Shown here piece by piece: positions 25,501 through 37,551 of a stretch of 64,000 nt of DNA. Both the position numbers and the translations under genes were made by a program. Location: contig NC_133932.1 in the NCBI RefSeq assembly GCF_031877795.1, positions 26,848,180 to 26,912,179 of the forward strand, read 5' to 3'. The notes under the pieces were generated by a model. It saw only the letters and a list, made by a program, of their open reading frames with translations, did no database searches and was not told the origin of the DNA. The stretch comes from Strix aluco (lineage: Eukaryota > Chordata > Aves > Strigiformes > Strigidae). The number at the start of each line of letters is the position of its first letter. Position 1 is the first letter of the stretch.

Positions 25501-28500
25501 ATTATTTAAAAGTCGACTTCAGATTGTGACTATTTGATCTAAGAGTAATAAGCAAAGGACCAGATGCTAGAGTCTTTTCAATTACAAAAACATTTAAAGA
25601 CAGCTGTACCATTAAACTCTCATGGAGGAATCATATGCTTGCAGCATCTGGTGAGTTTTGGCCATGCCTCCAGTGCTCTGTATCTGTTCTGAGGCATGAG
25701 CTAGGGTGAAGCTTACTTTCCCATACGCATTTTTGGAGTGGGGGTGTGCATTTTTGACCATAGACAGGAACTAACACTTTGGGTCTTATATTTGGTGGCA
25801 GGAAATAAACACTACTTTCAGCCCCTGTAACACCTTTCATGGAAGAAACAAAGGGGTGTATGCTAAGTTGATATGACTACTTTACATTAATTATTAATGT
25901 TTTACCAGAATAAAGTACCGGTGTTTTTAGCCAGAAGAACACATCCTGTACTTGTGAATTTTCTGCAATTTCATCCCACTCGCCCAAACAATTATGAAAA
26001 ATACACTTCTGAGAACGTTGCTCTGATGAGTCACGTTCTTGATGCTGTGAAGGCATGTCCAGAAAATAACCAGCCTGGAGTCACTACTTCCAAACTGACA
26101 CAAGAAAGTACCAGTAGAGCACCATTACTACTTGTGGGTTGACGGCAATGCAAAGATAACATTTATATGCATGTAGCTGAAACTGTTCAGAACATGCATT
26201 TTCCTTTCAGACTTCATATTTTTCTCTTTTCTTTGACAAAGATGTTCCCCATGTCAGGACTAACAGATTGAAAAAGGACTGAAGAATCATGCCCTCTCTC
26301 ACACTCTGCGTTCAGAAGTTACTCTCAGTAACAATATTGTTTCACAGCCCCATTTTTCTGGCTAGCTATCATGAAATCTGGATAACCCTTTGTCATGGTT
26401 CTCATGATGACACAAGCCATGTTGTTGAAACAGTATGTTCTAAAATAAAATGAACAGTACGTACAAATTATACATACGGCAATCTGGCAGTCAGTACTAC
26501 ACTGCAAATGAATAAAGTTCTGAAAAGGACCATTAGGAAGCAGCTAAAAAAACGAAGCTGAAGTGTCCTGTGTTTGCCGTTCAAAATAATACAGGTACTG
26601 GGCAAATGTTTTAACAATGTAACAACAACAACTTTAATTACATATTAAAACTGTAGTAATATTCTTTAGTACAAATGATTTTAAATGCTCTGACTCAAGT
26701 AAATGAAACTGCTGTGTTAAGCTAAACTGTGTATCTCATGTATTTTTATTAAATATATTTACCTCCCCACATATTAGGTTATGAACAAGAGAACCTTTGA
26801 TGGAAAACCAATTATATAAAATACAAGTTATTTTAATACACTTAAACTATGGTTCTACCGATCCACTAACTTGGAACATCTACTTGAGTTACATTAAGTC
26901 AAAGTTTTCATTTGTTTTTTCTTTTTCTCCTTTATAAGAAAAATAATAAATAATAGCTTATTTTATTTAACAACAAATAAAAGGAAAACGGGCAAGTCCT
27001 GATTTATTTTATCTGATTTCAATTACACTAGAGTGTAAAGTAAATATCAAATTTCTAATATGGCACAGGGTACCTTATTTTAGCCAGCTCAGTCCTTATA
27101 CCTCAGAAGAATAGATGTTTTACTGATGAAATTATAGAATACCAGTGTTTTAAATGCCAAAATAGCATCTTATTTTCCATTTGTCTGCAATGCTTTTTTT
27201 TTCCTAAGTTGCTGATTGTTTTCTTTCCTTTTTTCATGTGAGAGTTGGAGGGAGAAGTGAAGGAAAGAGGTTGGCCTCAGAAGATTACTGGAATTCAAAA
27301 GTAATTGTAGTAAAAAAGTAATCAAAAATCTTTATGATTTTCTTGTTTTATAATGAAAAGAAAAAAATATATTATTTTGGAAAAACCTACACTTAACAAT
27401 TTTCAAAAATGCCCAAAAATATAATGGAAAGAGAAAGAACATGGACTACTACCCAACATTTCCTGACATCACTCATGAAAGCCCTCAGAAAAGTAACAAT
27501 GAAGAAATTCTGAAAAAAAATCTGGCTTCTTTGGCTAGGTACCTGTAGTGACTGTTTGGAAAACAGGGTCCTAGTTCTGAGGATTAAATATTCTCCAAAA
27601 ATTGGCACTTACCTACCTAACATCACAGATTTAGTCACAAGTGGTTACTGCTTCTGTTTACCTACAGATGTCTAATGGGAAAATCCATTTAAATTGTCTA
27701 TCAAAAAACTTAAGGAACTCAAATCACTGGGACATATAAGCTTAGATAAGTTTCTGCTTGATTGTGTTTTACGTGATTAGTTTATCAGAATCATATTAGC
27801 TGTGCTTTATAACTGATCCAACTATATATCTTTGCATGTTTTTATTAGCATACAAATATCTAGGTTTTATTAGGAGACATTAACTTCACTAAATGTTAGA
27901 TATCTAAATGTTGATCATCATACCGCTATTTTACACGTAAAGCTGGCAGAGGCACAGGAGTGATTCAACTCACCATAAACCAGATAGCAACAGTTATGTT
28001 CATGTAAGTTACATCCCCTCGTAGAGCTGGGAAATTTCTCTTGCCACTTTTTGCATATATTTTAGAGAACTGCCTAGCCAAGATTGCTCTTCCTTTGAAA
28101 ACCAAGGACTAAGAACATGGGGATACTTCCATATATAAACAGCAGATACTATAACCTCTTTCAATATATATAATTCTAATTTTGAAATAATTGCATCTCT
28201 TTTTTTCTTGTCTGATATATAATTAAAAAATATGTGAAAGTATTTTCTGTGGAGAAGAAAATTCATTCTGAGTTTTGATGACTTAGAGAATCTCTGGGTT
28301 ATGTTCTTCATTTGAACAACATCCATTCTGCTGCATTACAATGGCTGAAACAAGTTTTTTAAAGTAAAAGCTTAAGTGGAGTAAAATAATTCTATTTTGT
28401 GAATAGTTTGAAAGTTTTGTTTCATGTTTATTGAACTGAGAAGCCACATATTAAGTCCTCCAATATTATTATAATTATTCCCACTGTACAATTCATTCGG

Positions 28501-30074
28501 GAAGCTAGGACCTTAATGTTGTTGTCTTGCTAAAATACTCTAAGAAGCCTGAACTTGGAAGCCCCTCTTACAGGGAGAGAAGTTTGTACTCCTCGGGATT
28601 CCTGCTTCTTGCTTCCTCCCCCATCTGAGGGATCAGATGGTCAAGCAGCAGGAAAAAGGAATGTTTCAAATGTTTTCATGTTGAATTTTGTCTAACCTTA
28701 TGCTGTGCCTACTTTTTTGTTTTGTTATTTTGTTTAAGCACAATACTCTCATCTCATACAAAATATAAATGGATCCATGTTTTTCTGACAAACTGTATTT
28801 AAAATTACTCCATTCCCTAAAATCCCTTCTTTAATGTAAATGGTATTGAAACTCTTAATACATGAGTTCTTCAACACTATTGCTAACTTTCTTAAGGGTG
28901 ACTCCTTACAAATACCTTCTAAAATACGTTACGTTCTATCCCTAATAACTCTTAAATATTTTACTGGCCAGGAGCATTGTCTACTAGCAGAAACGTACAA
29001 AAAAGCTTACTTGAAAAAATATATTTGAAAAAAAAATGTCTGTGTGTGTTTGTGTGTTTGTGTAGAGCAGATTTAAATTCTTGGAAAGGTGATCACTATT
29101 CCCGATTATTTAACAAATAATCAACTAGTAGTTAAATTTGCCAGATCAACACAATATATATTAGTTAAATTCATAAATATTTCTTCACCTTTCCCAAGCC
29201 ACTTTATGTACCAGTTATTTGTAATTTTCTACTCATGCTATCTGATTGATGTTGCTCATATACATGCTTAAAGAAAGCTAATAATTGAAGCAACAATTCA
29301 GATGAATTCTTGGCTTTTTGAAACAAATCATTTCATGTGCTTCCCAGAGTTATTCCTTCAATTGTAAATAGATTTTGTTCATTTTCTTTCTAGAAAGAAA
29401 AAGAAAAGGCAGAAACAATTTTTTGTGTTATGACTCTCACCATTCTCTATTGAAATTCTCTTTCCCAGGATCAGAGATCTACTGTGATTCCAGTAATAAT
29501 CTGTACTTGCATTTACGAGTAAACACAGAGTAAATCATGACATGAAGACATGTAATTCTGTTTTCTATGACTCATCACCTTTTTTCCAGTTCCCACCTTC
29601 ACATCCAAAAAAAAAAATTTTCTTTTTTAAATTGTGGGGTAAATTGCATGGTCCAGAGCATGCAAAAGAGGAGGCTCTTCAACCTTTCCTCCTATTGCAC
29701 AGCTGTTCCTTTCTTTCCCCTGTCTCTTCAATGAAAGCTGAATTATCAGTGAACGTTTTCCGATCCTGCTGGAATGCTTCTGGTAGAAAGAAAATCTGGA
29801 AACCAGAAGATAAAAAGTAACCTGCTGAATCTTTTCTCAAATTCTTAAAAATTTATAAATATCAGATATGCAGAATGTTTCACCCAATTATTATGATTAA
29901 ATGTTTTTCTTGTCTCTTCTGGGGTTAAATGAAAAATAGTAACAATAAGCATTATTTAGTTGCTGGAATCCAAAAGACAGCAAGAGGTGCATAACATGCA
30001 CAAATTCTGCTTGTTATATTTTAAAAAAAAAAAAAAGCTATGTTGATACACAACACAAAGCATAAAATCCCTCC
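22561..30074. other. AT-rich, gene-free stretch right of the CpG island
   Basis: I see no coding gene. Open frames are short and have random composition. A good plus-strand donor at the edge of the CpG island (exon end 22,457) could start a divergent non-coding transcript into this stretch, but no convincing second exon is visible. A near-palindromic ATTA-rich element lies at 25,884-25,900 and a short segment near 25,095 resembles an old amniote repeat. The rest is unremarkable AT-rich DNA. Confidence 0.5.
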
Positions 30075-31105
30075 GTGAATTACTATCTTATTTTACATCC
30101 CCACAATCCAGCATCACCAAAAGACATAAAAGATTTGCCATTGGCTTCAGTGAGTATAGAATCAAATTCTATATTTTGGGTGGGTTTTTTACTATTCAAA
30201 ATTTTCAGCAAGACAGCAATGAGACGTAACCTTCTCCTAAAGACGGGTTCTCATTCTCCAGCTACTCTCATTTTGCTAGATCTTAATGTTCTTCTTGAAT
30301 GCCTGAGGGACTTTATCTTCCTGTTTGGCACAGTTCTAAATTGGCTTAAATCATATTTATCCAACAGTTACCTGCATTATATTTTCAAGGGTAATTTGTG
30401 TCCTTCTCCTAGAGCATTTATTTCTCGTGCTCTGTAGGGTTCCATTTTGGCCCCATTCTTACTCAGCAATCCAAAGCTGCCTGTGTGCAGGGTTGTTCAT
30501 TGGCATGATGCTGGGTTTTCATTTCTATGCCGACAAGACACAGATCTATTTGTCAACCAAACCAGCAATTTCAGACTATGCTATTACCATATTGACAAGC
30601 TGGTGACTATAAAAGCCTCTACGAGCATCAATTTTCTTCAGTTAAAATCAGACATAGCTGAGCTGTTCATGTCTGGCTCTTGCCATCAACCCAAACCCAC
30701 TTGAACTTCTAACCCATCTTTAAAATTCAACCCAGGTTCATTGGTTAAAAACCTTATGTGGTTTTTGATTGCAAGCTCTTCCTTCAGTATTTCAGTCAAA
30801 AGATTAAGGTTTCCTACTATTAATTGAAATAAATGTGCTTTGCTTATTGCTCATTCATGCTTTTATATTCCCTAGACTAGATTATTTTAATGCCCAGGTT
30901 GTTGATCCACTGATGAGACCGATTATCAAATTTCATCTTGTATAGCAAGTTCTGTTTCCAGGGCAATGTATTGTACAGACTAATGCATGTTTCATACCTG
31001 CTCTTCTCTCATGGTGGCTACTAATACACCACAAAATCTATTTGAGTTATTACTGTTCTTGCCCTACCAAGTTCTGCATGAACTTTGACGTATTACTAAG
31101 AGATA
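30075..31105 (+). pseudogene. Degraded L2-like LINE reverse transcriptase relic
   Basis: Translation of the plus strand shows successive landmarks of an L2/CR1-superfamily reverse transcriptase. There is LLLKTGSHS then LILLDL (30,225-30,285), the usual start of the LLDLSAAFDTV region with the AFDTVDH part deleted. GTVLNWLKSYLS follows near 30,325-30,365. GSILAPFLLS then stands for GSILGPLLFS at 30,438-30,470, preceded by a TAG (30,435-30,437) where the family has GVPQ. After a frameshift comes GFHFYADKTQIYLSTKP (30,514-30,560), where the catalytic YADD box is now YADK. NFLQLKS follows near 30,640, and a frame with LLIHAFIFPRLDYFNA near 30,845-30,895. The stop, frameshift, deletion and lost aspartate make it non-functional. 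Confidence 0.85.
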
Positions 31106-31170
31106 TTCGTCAGGGGACTGATCCTACCAAGTTAAGTTAATGGAAGCTTTATCACTGACTTCAGAAAAAA
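31106..31170 (+). repeat. Old amniote repeat segment, possibly the LINE 3' UTR
   Basis: The sequence reads GGACTGATCCTACCAAG, AGTTAATGGAAGC and then CACTGACTTCAG. This matches the GATC-CTG / GAAGTCAATGGAAG / CATTGACTTCA pattern that I recall from old interspersed repeats in reptile and bird genomes. It follows directly on the LINE relic and may be its 3' UTR. Family assignment is from memory and unverified. Confidence 0.4.
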
Positions 31171-33849
31171 TGAGCTGTAAACCCACATAGCCTCTACTCA
31201 TGTTCTTAAAGTTATTGCATGGACACTGGGTGATGGCTTTCTGCTTGTGTCCTATATATTTTTCATAAAGAGCTGGTGTATCCCAACTGGCAGATTCAGA
31301 AGCACTTTTTAGCTCCATAATCCAGGTGCTTGTACACTATGGCTATATCCTACATACTGAAATGAAACCTAGGTATACACGCTGTTTCCTTGCAAACTCT
31401 GATTTTCTTCTGAAGGAAACCCTCATGTGCAATTGCCCTTCCGTCAGATTAATCAGAGGACTAGGACTGACAGAGGCAGTCTGGGCTGCTGTACCTGGCA
31501 ATGTCTGAGTATGCCACAAACTGCACGAGATTTGCATTGTTTTCAGAGTTCTGGCTTGTGAAGGTGTTTTGTCTGTCAGCTGCCATGGCTTAAGGATCTG
31601 CTTAATTTTATTTTGGTCCTTGTAGCCATCTGTAAGAGTTTGGACTAAGCACTCCTTACTATTAACTAATGAATTAAAAAAAAAAAAAAAAAAAAGCCTG
31701 GGGCAAACAAACCACAGCAGCCTGCTTTTTCAGGCAACCTTATTCAAATGAGTACCTTACTTCTTGGGTGGTGCTACTGAAGTCTCTGAAAATTCTCCAT
31801 AACAAAACATACCATAACCTAAGTCAGAAGCATAGCATGACAGTCACTAGCCCACCTTACTGGCCCTCCTGATAGCATGCATTTCTGCTGGAGAGTTGAT
31901 TACTGATTCTTGTGGTCACTCAGGTTTGCACACTCAGATATGATTGTGCTGATCTGAGGAGGGATCTAGCTTTAGGACTAATATGTTCTATTATTTATGT
32001 CCAATATGTTCTTATCAGTAAAAATAAAAAAAATTAAAAAAGAAACTAAGAGTTTTGTCCCCAGGATTTGGCTTTTAAATGACCACAAATTAAACCTACC
32101 AGAATAATGTTATTAGAACCTTTCCCAAAACACAGAAATTAGAAGGTAAGTAATGGGGAAAGGGAGGATTTATGACTACCTAGCCACTGACAATGAAGGT
32201 AATTTCAGAACAGACTGCAAAACTTGCTTGTTTATAGAAAGTCCTTACAAGAGCAAGAGTTTCTGCACAAAGGAGTGCTGCTGTTAAAAGAAAAAGACCA
32301 GTTGCAGAACCCCTAAAGTTGTAGCTAAGAATATGGTCCTACAGGGATTATACTGAAGATTAAAATACTTTGGCTCTAGTGACTGCTGTAATGAGAATAC
32401 AGATAGAGATAAACTGACAGAGCTGAAAAGTATTTAATTTAGATGACAGCCTACAAAAATTAATGTGAAAATGAGAATTGCTCAGAGGTAATAGATTGAG
32501 GGTACCAGATTCATTTTTTAAGTGTTAACCTTTACATGACAGTGTGATACTGTAATTAAAATGGCAACATTCTTTGTTTGGGGAATTTATTTTACATTTC
32601 TAATTGCTTTGTACTTCCTAGGTTAGAAATTTTTTCAAGCAATTTCTGACTGACAGAAGTCAAGGATTTTTCACATCAATACAATGGAATGAGTGAGCTT
32701 CATTGTACTGAGCAACAAGATTAAGCAGCTACTTGTTTTAATTGTTGTAAGTGATTAAATTAAACTATTCTTGAATATTAATATTTGTTCTGGTCCATGT
32801 TGAATATGAACATGGAAATTCAATGAATTTCTTTCTAGTAACCCGATCCTTAAGAACTTGCCCCAAACTTTGAGCTGCTTTGATGTTCAAAGGCTTTGGC
32901 TTTGATCAGAAACTAGAAGAAAAAGAATGGGGACCTCTTCACAATATTTTTACCTTTGAAGTCTCAGGTTAAAAGTACTATTACTGTTTGCTTAAACAAG
33001 TGAGAGAATGAAGGATAAGATCATGAATTATAATAACAGACAAATGACAAATGTTTTGCATGAAGTACATTTCCTTGTCAGGAGAGAGAACGTTCTTCTA
33101 ACAGATTTCCAAAGAAGCTGGCAATTTGTAGAGAGTCAATTACAGGGAGTAAAGAGATCTATCATTCTATTTTGGTTTTAACCGATTAAGTGGGAATAAA
33201 GAATTCATTTGGAATTTTTCCCTTTGTTTTCCTCTACATTTCATACTAGTAGTAGCAAACATGCACATTATCCAACTGTCAACAAATCCCCTAAACTCAA
33301 GCCTGGAACAGCACATCCCACATCTCCCCCATGAAAGTCTTTCATGAAAGCTCCTCTGTCATTCAAGATCATACTATTCCCTCCTCTATTTATTTCTAAG
33401 TGTCACTCAGCTCCACTCCACCAGCTTGGAAAAACGTCAAGAACTTTTATCTTCAGAGTCAGTTGCCAGTTCTGTTTAGTGAACAAGCCAGCAGGGACCT
33501 CTGGTGCCATCAATGCAGCTCAGTCAGTGCCCCTCTCTTTAGGGATGGAATATATCATTATCCCGATGGCTGGACAGAAGAAAGATGCATTTTTAGAATA
33601 GTTCTCAGGGAACAGTTACTGGAAATCTCCTCCCTTGAGACAGTCTATTGGCAACAAGTTTTGCTGCTGTGACATGAGGTATTGCATCAAGGCCCAATCC
33701 TGTCACTAATAAAGTTAGTGGGAAACATGCCATTCTTTTCAAGTGAAGTCAACAGGATTAGTGCAGCAAATAAGAGCTAAAAAATATACCCTGCATGTAC
33801 AAATGCAAATGGAAAGTCATGTCACAAGTGGGAATGTCATTTTATGTCT
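31171..33849. other. AT-rich, no gene seen
   Basis: This holds an A20 run at 31,676-31,695 and a segment at 33,690-33,775 that again resembles the old amniote repeat pattern (GGCCCAATCCTGTC, GTGAAGTCAACAGGATTAG). A plus-strand acceptor/donor pair at 32,065-32,145 has stops in all frames. No protein-like frame was found. Confidence 0.5.
31676..31695. repeat. A homopolymer, 20 bases
   Basis: A20 lies between TAATGAATT and GCCTGGGGC. No retroposed gene body is recognisable immediately upstream, so it is listed only as a simple repeat. Confidence 0.95.
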
Positions 33850-34175
33850 GTTTTCAGAATCTGGCTTTGTTTCAAATCAAAATAACCCCCTTCCCCAAAT
33901 TTAAAATTTACGCTAAAGAAAATGGAAATTTTATTTTCATATTACAACATTTCCATTTTTGATATTGGGGATGTTTATTTAAATTTGCATCTCAAAAAAA
34001 GTTGAGAACAGACTGTTTAATTGTTGGATTTTTCTTCCTCTTAAAAAAACCCCCACTTTTTTTAGTTTCCTCTAAAACAAGGCATAGATGTTTTAGAGAT
34101 TTTAATTTTTGACAAAACTATTTTCTGATAGAAAACAGTTTATTTTAAACTTTTCCTTAACCAGCTCTAGCAGGC
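33850..34175. repeat. Probable old interspersed repeat rich in AAATTT-type motifs
   Basis: Segments alternate between A-rich and T-rich 8- to 15-mers (AAAATGGAAATTTTATTTTC, TTTTGACAAAACTATTTTC, GATAGAAAACAGTTTATTTT) and finish with CCTTAACCAGCTCTAGC. This style, including the CCAGCTCTA ending, resembles old repeats in turtle, crocodile and bird genomes. It contains an 11-bp inverted repeat (33,919-33,929 and 33,949-33,959). The family is unassigned. Confidence 0.4.
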
Positions 34176-35599
34176 TCTTTTAATTACCAGCAGACACATT
34201 ACACAGCTGTGCTAGAAAACGTTACTTAACCTGCTCAGCCTGAATGGAGAATTTCTGTTCATGTCAGCTGTCAGACCCACAGGCTCTTGACTGCGCTAAC
34301 AGGTAACAGCCCTACTCTCTTGGCAAGTGAACTCTTCCTCCTATACAGAAACAACATGGTGCTGTGATTTAATTTTTTTTATATAAGTGTTGGTTCATTT
34401 TTTTCATAGGATATTATCATACTTGGCAATACTGGGTTTAATTCCACTTAAAATGACAGAACTGAATTGTCATCATTTTTAATGGGTAAAATCTATACAG
34501 TTCGTCAGAGGTGCTGTAAAATCTAATCAGAAATTAGACTGTAAAATTAATAGGCCTATATTCTATATAATGCTATTTTATAAATCTGGAACTGTAGCAG
34601 ATTTGGAGTTTCCCATACAGTACAATTAAGCAGTGGTAGAATCTTCAGTTTAGACAAATAACCCATGAAATAACTGGTACACCATGCTTGGCTCTGTTTT
34701 ACTTTGAGTAGTAAGGTACCAAATCCATTAATTCGACATCTGGGCTTTCATTTCAGTGCAGCTATAAGCCATGGGATAACTTTCCCCTTGTTTATTTTTA
34801 CGCAGTAAATGTTAAGGATGGCTGTAAGACACTGGTTTTGACCACGCGGCCCTTGTGTGGGGATATCCAGGTGACAGGAGGCAGTGCTAACCCATCCCAT
34901 TTATTCGGAGAGGAGTAACAGGGACGAAAGGACAGAAAAGGCATGAGGCAAGCTAAGGAAGGAGACAATGCACAACCTTTCCTTAGCAGCATCACTGAGA
35001 AAAAGGGGAGCACAGCCAGCAGCTGCCCTGCACTGCCTTGATCCGGGTGGGAAGGGAGGTGGGTGACGGGTGTCAGCATCTCCTCCCTCCCAGGGCTTTG
35101 CCCACAAGTGCACACGTGCACACACGGAGCCACAGAGCCCAGGCCGAAGTCTCCCATGCCCAGAAAGCAATATAGGAAAATCCCAAGCGGGGCTCGGGAT
35201 TTTTCTCCATGTCACAGCAGAAGTGGGGTGAAGGGGTGCACTTGTTGGATGCCCCCCACCCCCAGCAGAAGTGGGCAATCTGGCTTAACATATGTAACGT
35301 TATGTAACAACATAGGAGCAGCTGCTGTTGACGGTGAACGATGGCAGTAAGCAGATAGCTAACCTTACTTCCCTGTGCTGAAATGATTCACTTCTAATGA
35401 TAATTTGCACCATTTTAACTCCGAGTACCTCCCACGTAATGATTATACAGTGTTACTATAAAACCTCAGGGTTCATCTGCAGAAACATTTCTTATGCTGG
35501 AGTTCTCTATGGAGACATACTTATAAAAATTGGTACGAGGGAAAGATTAAATAGATAAGAGCATAAAAACAGATTATAGAATAAATACAGTCTTGTAGA
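34176..35599. other. Mixed-composition stretch with a GC-richer block, no gene recognised
   Basis: From about 34,830 to 35,290 the DNA is less AT-rich. It carries overlapping open frames of about 120 codons on the minus strand and 95 on the plus strand. The minus-strand frames have no family resemblance and overlap one another, as expected from composition. The block could be a decayed repeat or a non-coding exon; I cannot choose. Confidence 0.4.
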
Positions 35600-35740
35600 T
35601 GAGTTCATCTGGGAGGCAAGAGCTTACACTCCTGATTCTCCTACCGACTTCTGTAATACTGGACAAATTGCATTGTCTCTTTGCACCTCAGTTTCCCAGA
35701 TTGGAAAGTAGGGTAATGCCTTTTTCAGCTCTTTCTCTGC
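35600..35740 (+). mobile_element. MIR-like SINE fragment
   Basis: The segment CTGGACAAATTGCATTGTCT, then TTTGCACCTCAGTTTCCC, then a GATTGGAAAGTAGGGTAATGCC end, follows the conserved CORE/3' part of MIR SINEs. In MIR the order is a 'TTGGGCAAGTCAC' element, 'CTCTGTGCCTCAGTTTCC', then 'ATCTGTAAAATGGGGATAAT'. It is diverged, as expected for an insertion from before the amniote radiation. The 5' tRNA-derived part is not convincing. Confidence 0.65.
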
Positions 35741-37551
35741 TTATCTAAGCACGTTGTAATACAGCAGGAATACTTTAATTAGAGACATTAGAACTTTGTC
35801 TAGACTATGGGATCTGGATCTCAGTTTAGTCTTCTAACTTGGAACAAATAATTATTAACATATAAACATGTTTTCTTTTGGTTTTGGTTTATATTCTCTC
35901 TTCTTCTAGATCCTGCTATTCATTGCATCTCTATCCCCATCCCAAAAGAACAGTGTTTGCCAAGAGCAAAAGAGCAAAATCAGTAGAGAAGTAATTTTTA
36001 TCTTTTTTTTAACAACCTGATAGAGAATACAGCACAGTGAAAAAGATATTTTTTTTTAAATCTAGTTTTAAAAAAAATCTTTAGTAGTATTTCTTTATGT
36101 TAATAAAGCCATTCACTGAAATAATCTTGCCTTACACCATTAGTGCATGGCAATGCAAAACAAGGTGAAAACCTTTGAAAAAGTACTTAAAGGAATAAAT
36201 CTGTAACAAGGAATACACTTGCCCTCTATCATAACTGCATATTTAAGAGGCCTCTGCTTTAACAGCGACAATTCAGAGCAACAGTGCTTGGCTTAACGCT
36301 GCCATCCTGTAGCTACTATTATAGAAAATATAGTTGTACAATTTTCAAAAAGTGAGCAATTTTATGAAGTTAATTGTGTAACATTGTTTATGAATTTAAA
36401 CCACACAATTAATACATTGTTCACAGACATGTATAATGGACTTTTTGTATTGAATGATGGTTTAAGAAAAAAAATGTAACTCATTTTGGAGCTATAATGA
36501 TTGATTTATGAGGTAGAATTAAAAGTGCTAAGTATGTATTGGCTACTCACCAGCTAAGTGGATGGAGGTAGCATGAAAAATATCTATATATAACTAACTG
36601 CACTGTATTAATATCAAGGAATCAAAGAAATTATTTAAAGCAAAGCAAGAGAATTAACCTAGAAGTAAATGGTGAAGATTTAAGAAAGGCAATTGGCTAT
36701 CAAGGGAAACTAGGCTAGAATTAGATGTGCTTGCTTATAAAAATCTTCTCTGATGTAAGGTAATGGAAGCTTTATTCTTTCAAATTTTAAAACAGCTGGA
36801 TCGAACAATATCAAATTAAAAGACAGCACTCCAGTAACACCTCATTAATATCTTGCTTCTTAAGTAATGGTGGGACTTTAAATGAAATGCTACCCCATAT
36901 GAATAATGGAAACTACCTGCCTCTAATGAAGAAAGGACCTCTGTAGTACCAAGGGATCTGACTTCTTGGTACTTACTGAGAAGTACTGGAAGTACTTTCC
37001 ATTTTTAATTCATTTGGAAAAAAAAAATGGGTGTCATTACACATGGTGAATGTCACATGAGTTCACAGGCAGTTCCATTAAAGAGCTTTACACCAAGTAA
37101 AAATTCTCAGTTTAGATAAAAGCTATGCACTACTGTTCTGCTCTAGCTTTTTATACTAAAAAATTTTAACTGAACAACAAATTGAAGAAGTCCCCTGTTT
37201 TATTTCACCATATTTCTTTCTCTGAGCTGATAGTTTAATAAAAGCATGTAAAATCATATTAATGTACAAGACTGATTTGGAAAAAATGCACCAAAGCAAT
37301 ACACTACACTTTCTTCTTCACTTGTACTAAGCAAAGGAGAGTCTCAATTCACCATTAGCTGAATTCCACAAACACCCCACTATCCCTTATTTGAGCTAGC
37401 CTGCTTCAGGAAAAAAAAAAAAAAAAAGTATTTTCATGAAAATTACTCTAGTAAAGGACAGTTCCTCTTGTCAAAGGGCAGAAGGAGATAGGTTTAGCAA
37501 GCATGTTTGTGTAATTTAATAAAAAAGTTAATCTAAGTGTCTCCATATTGA
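35741..37551. other. AT-rich, no gene seen
   Basis: This holds a 9-bp inverted repeat enclosing SOX/FOX/homeodomain-like motifs at 36,371-36,424, described as a finding, and an A17 run at 37,411-37,427. No coding potential is visible. Confidence 0.5.

Noticed and set aside
32065..32145. Plus-strand acceptor (TTTTGTCCCCAG) and strong donor (GAAG then GTAAGT) enclosing 81 bp.
   Set aside because: Stops in all three frames and no colinear partner exons. At most a non-coding exon; too weak to list.
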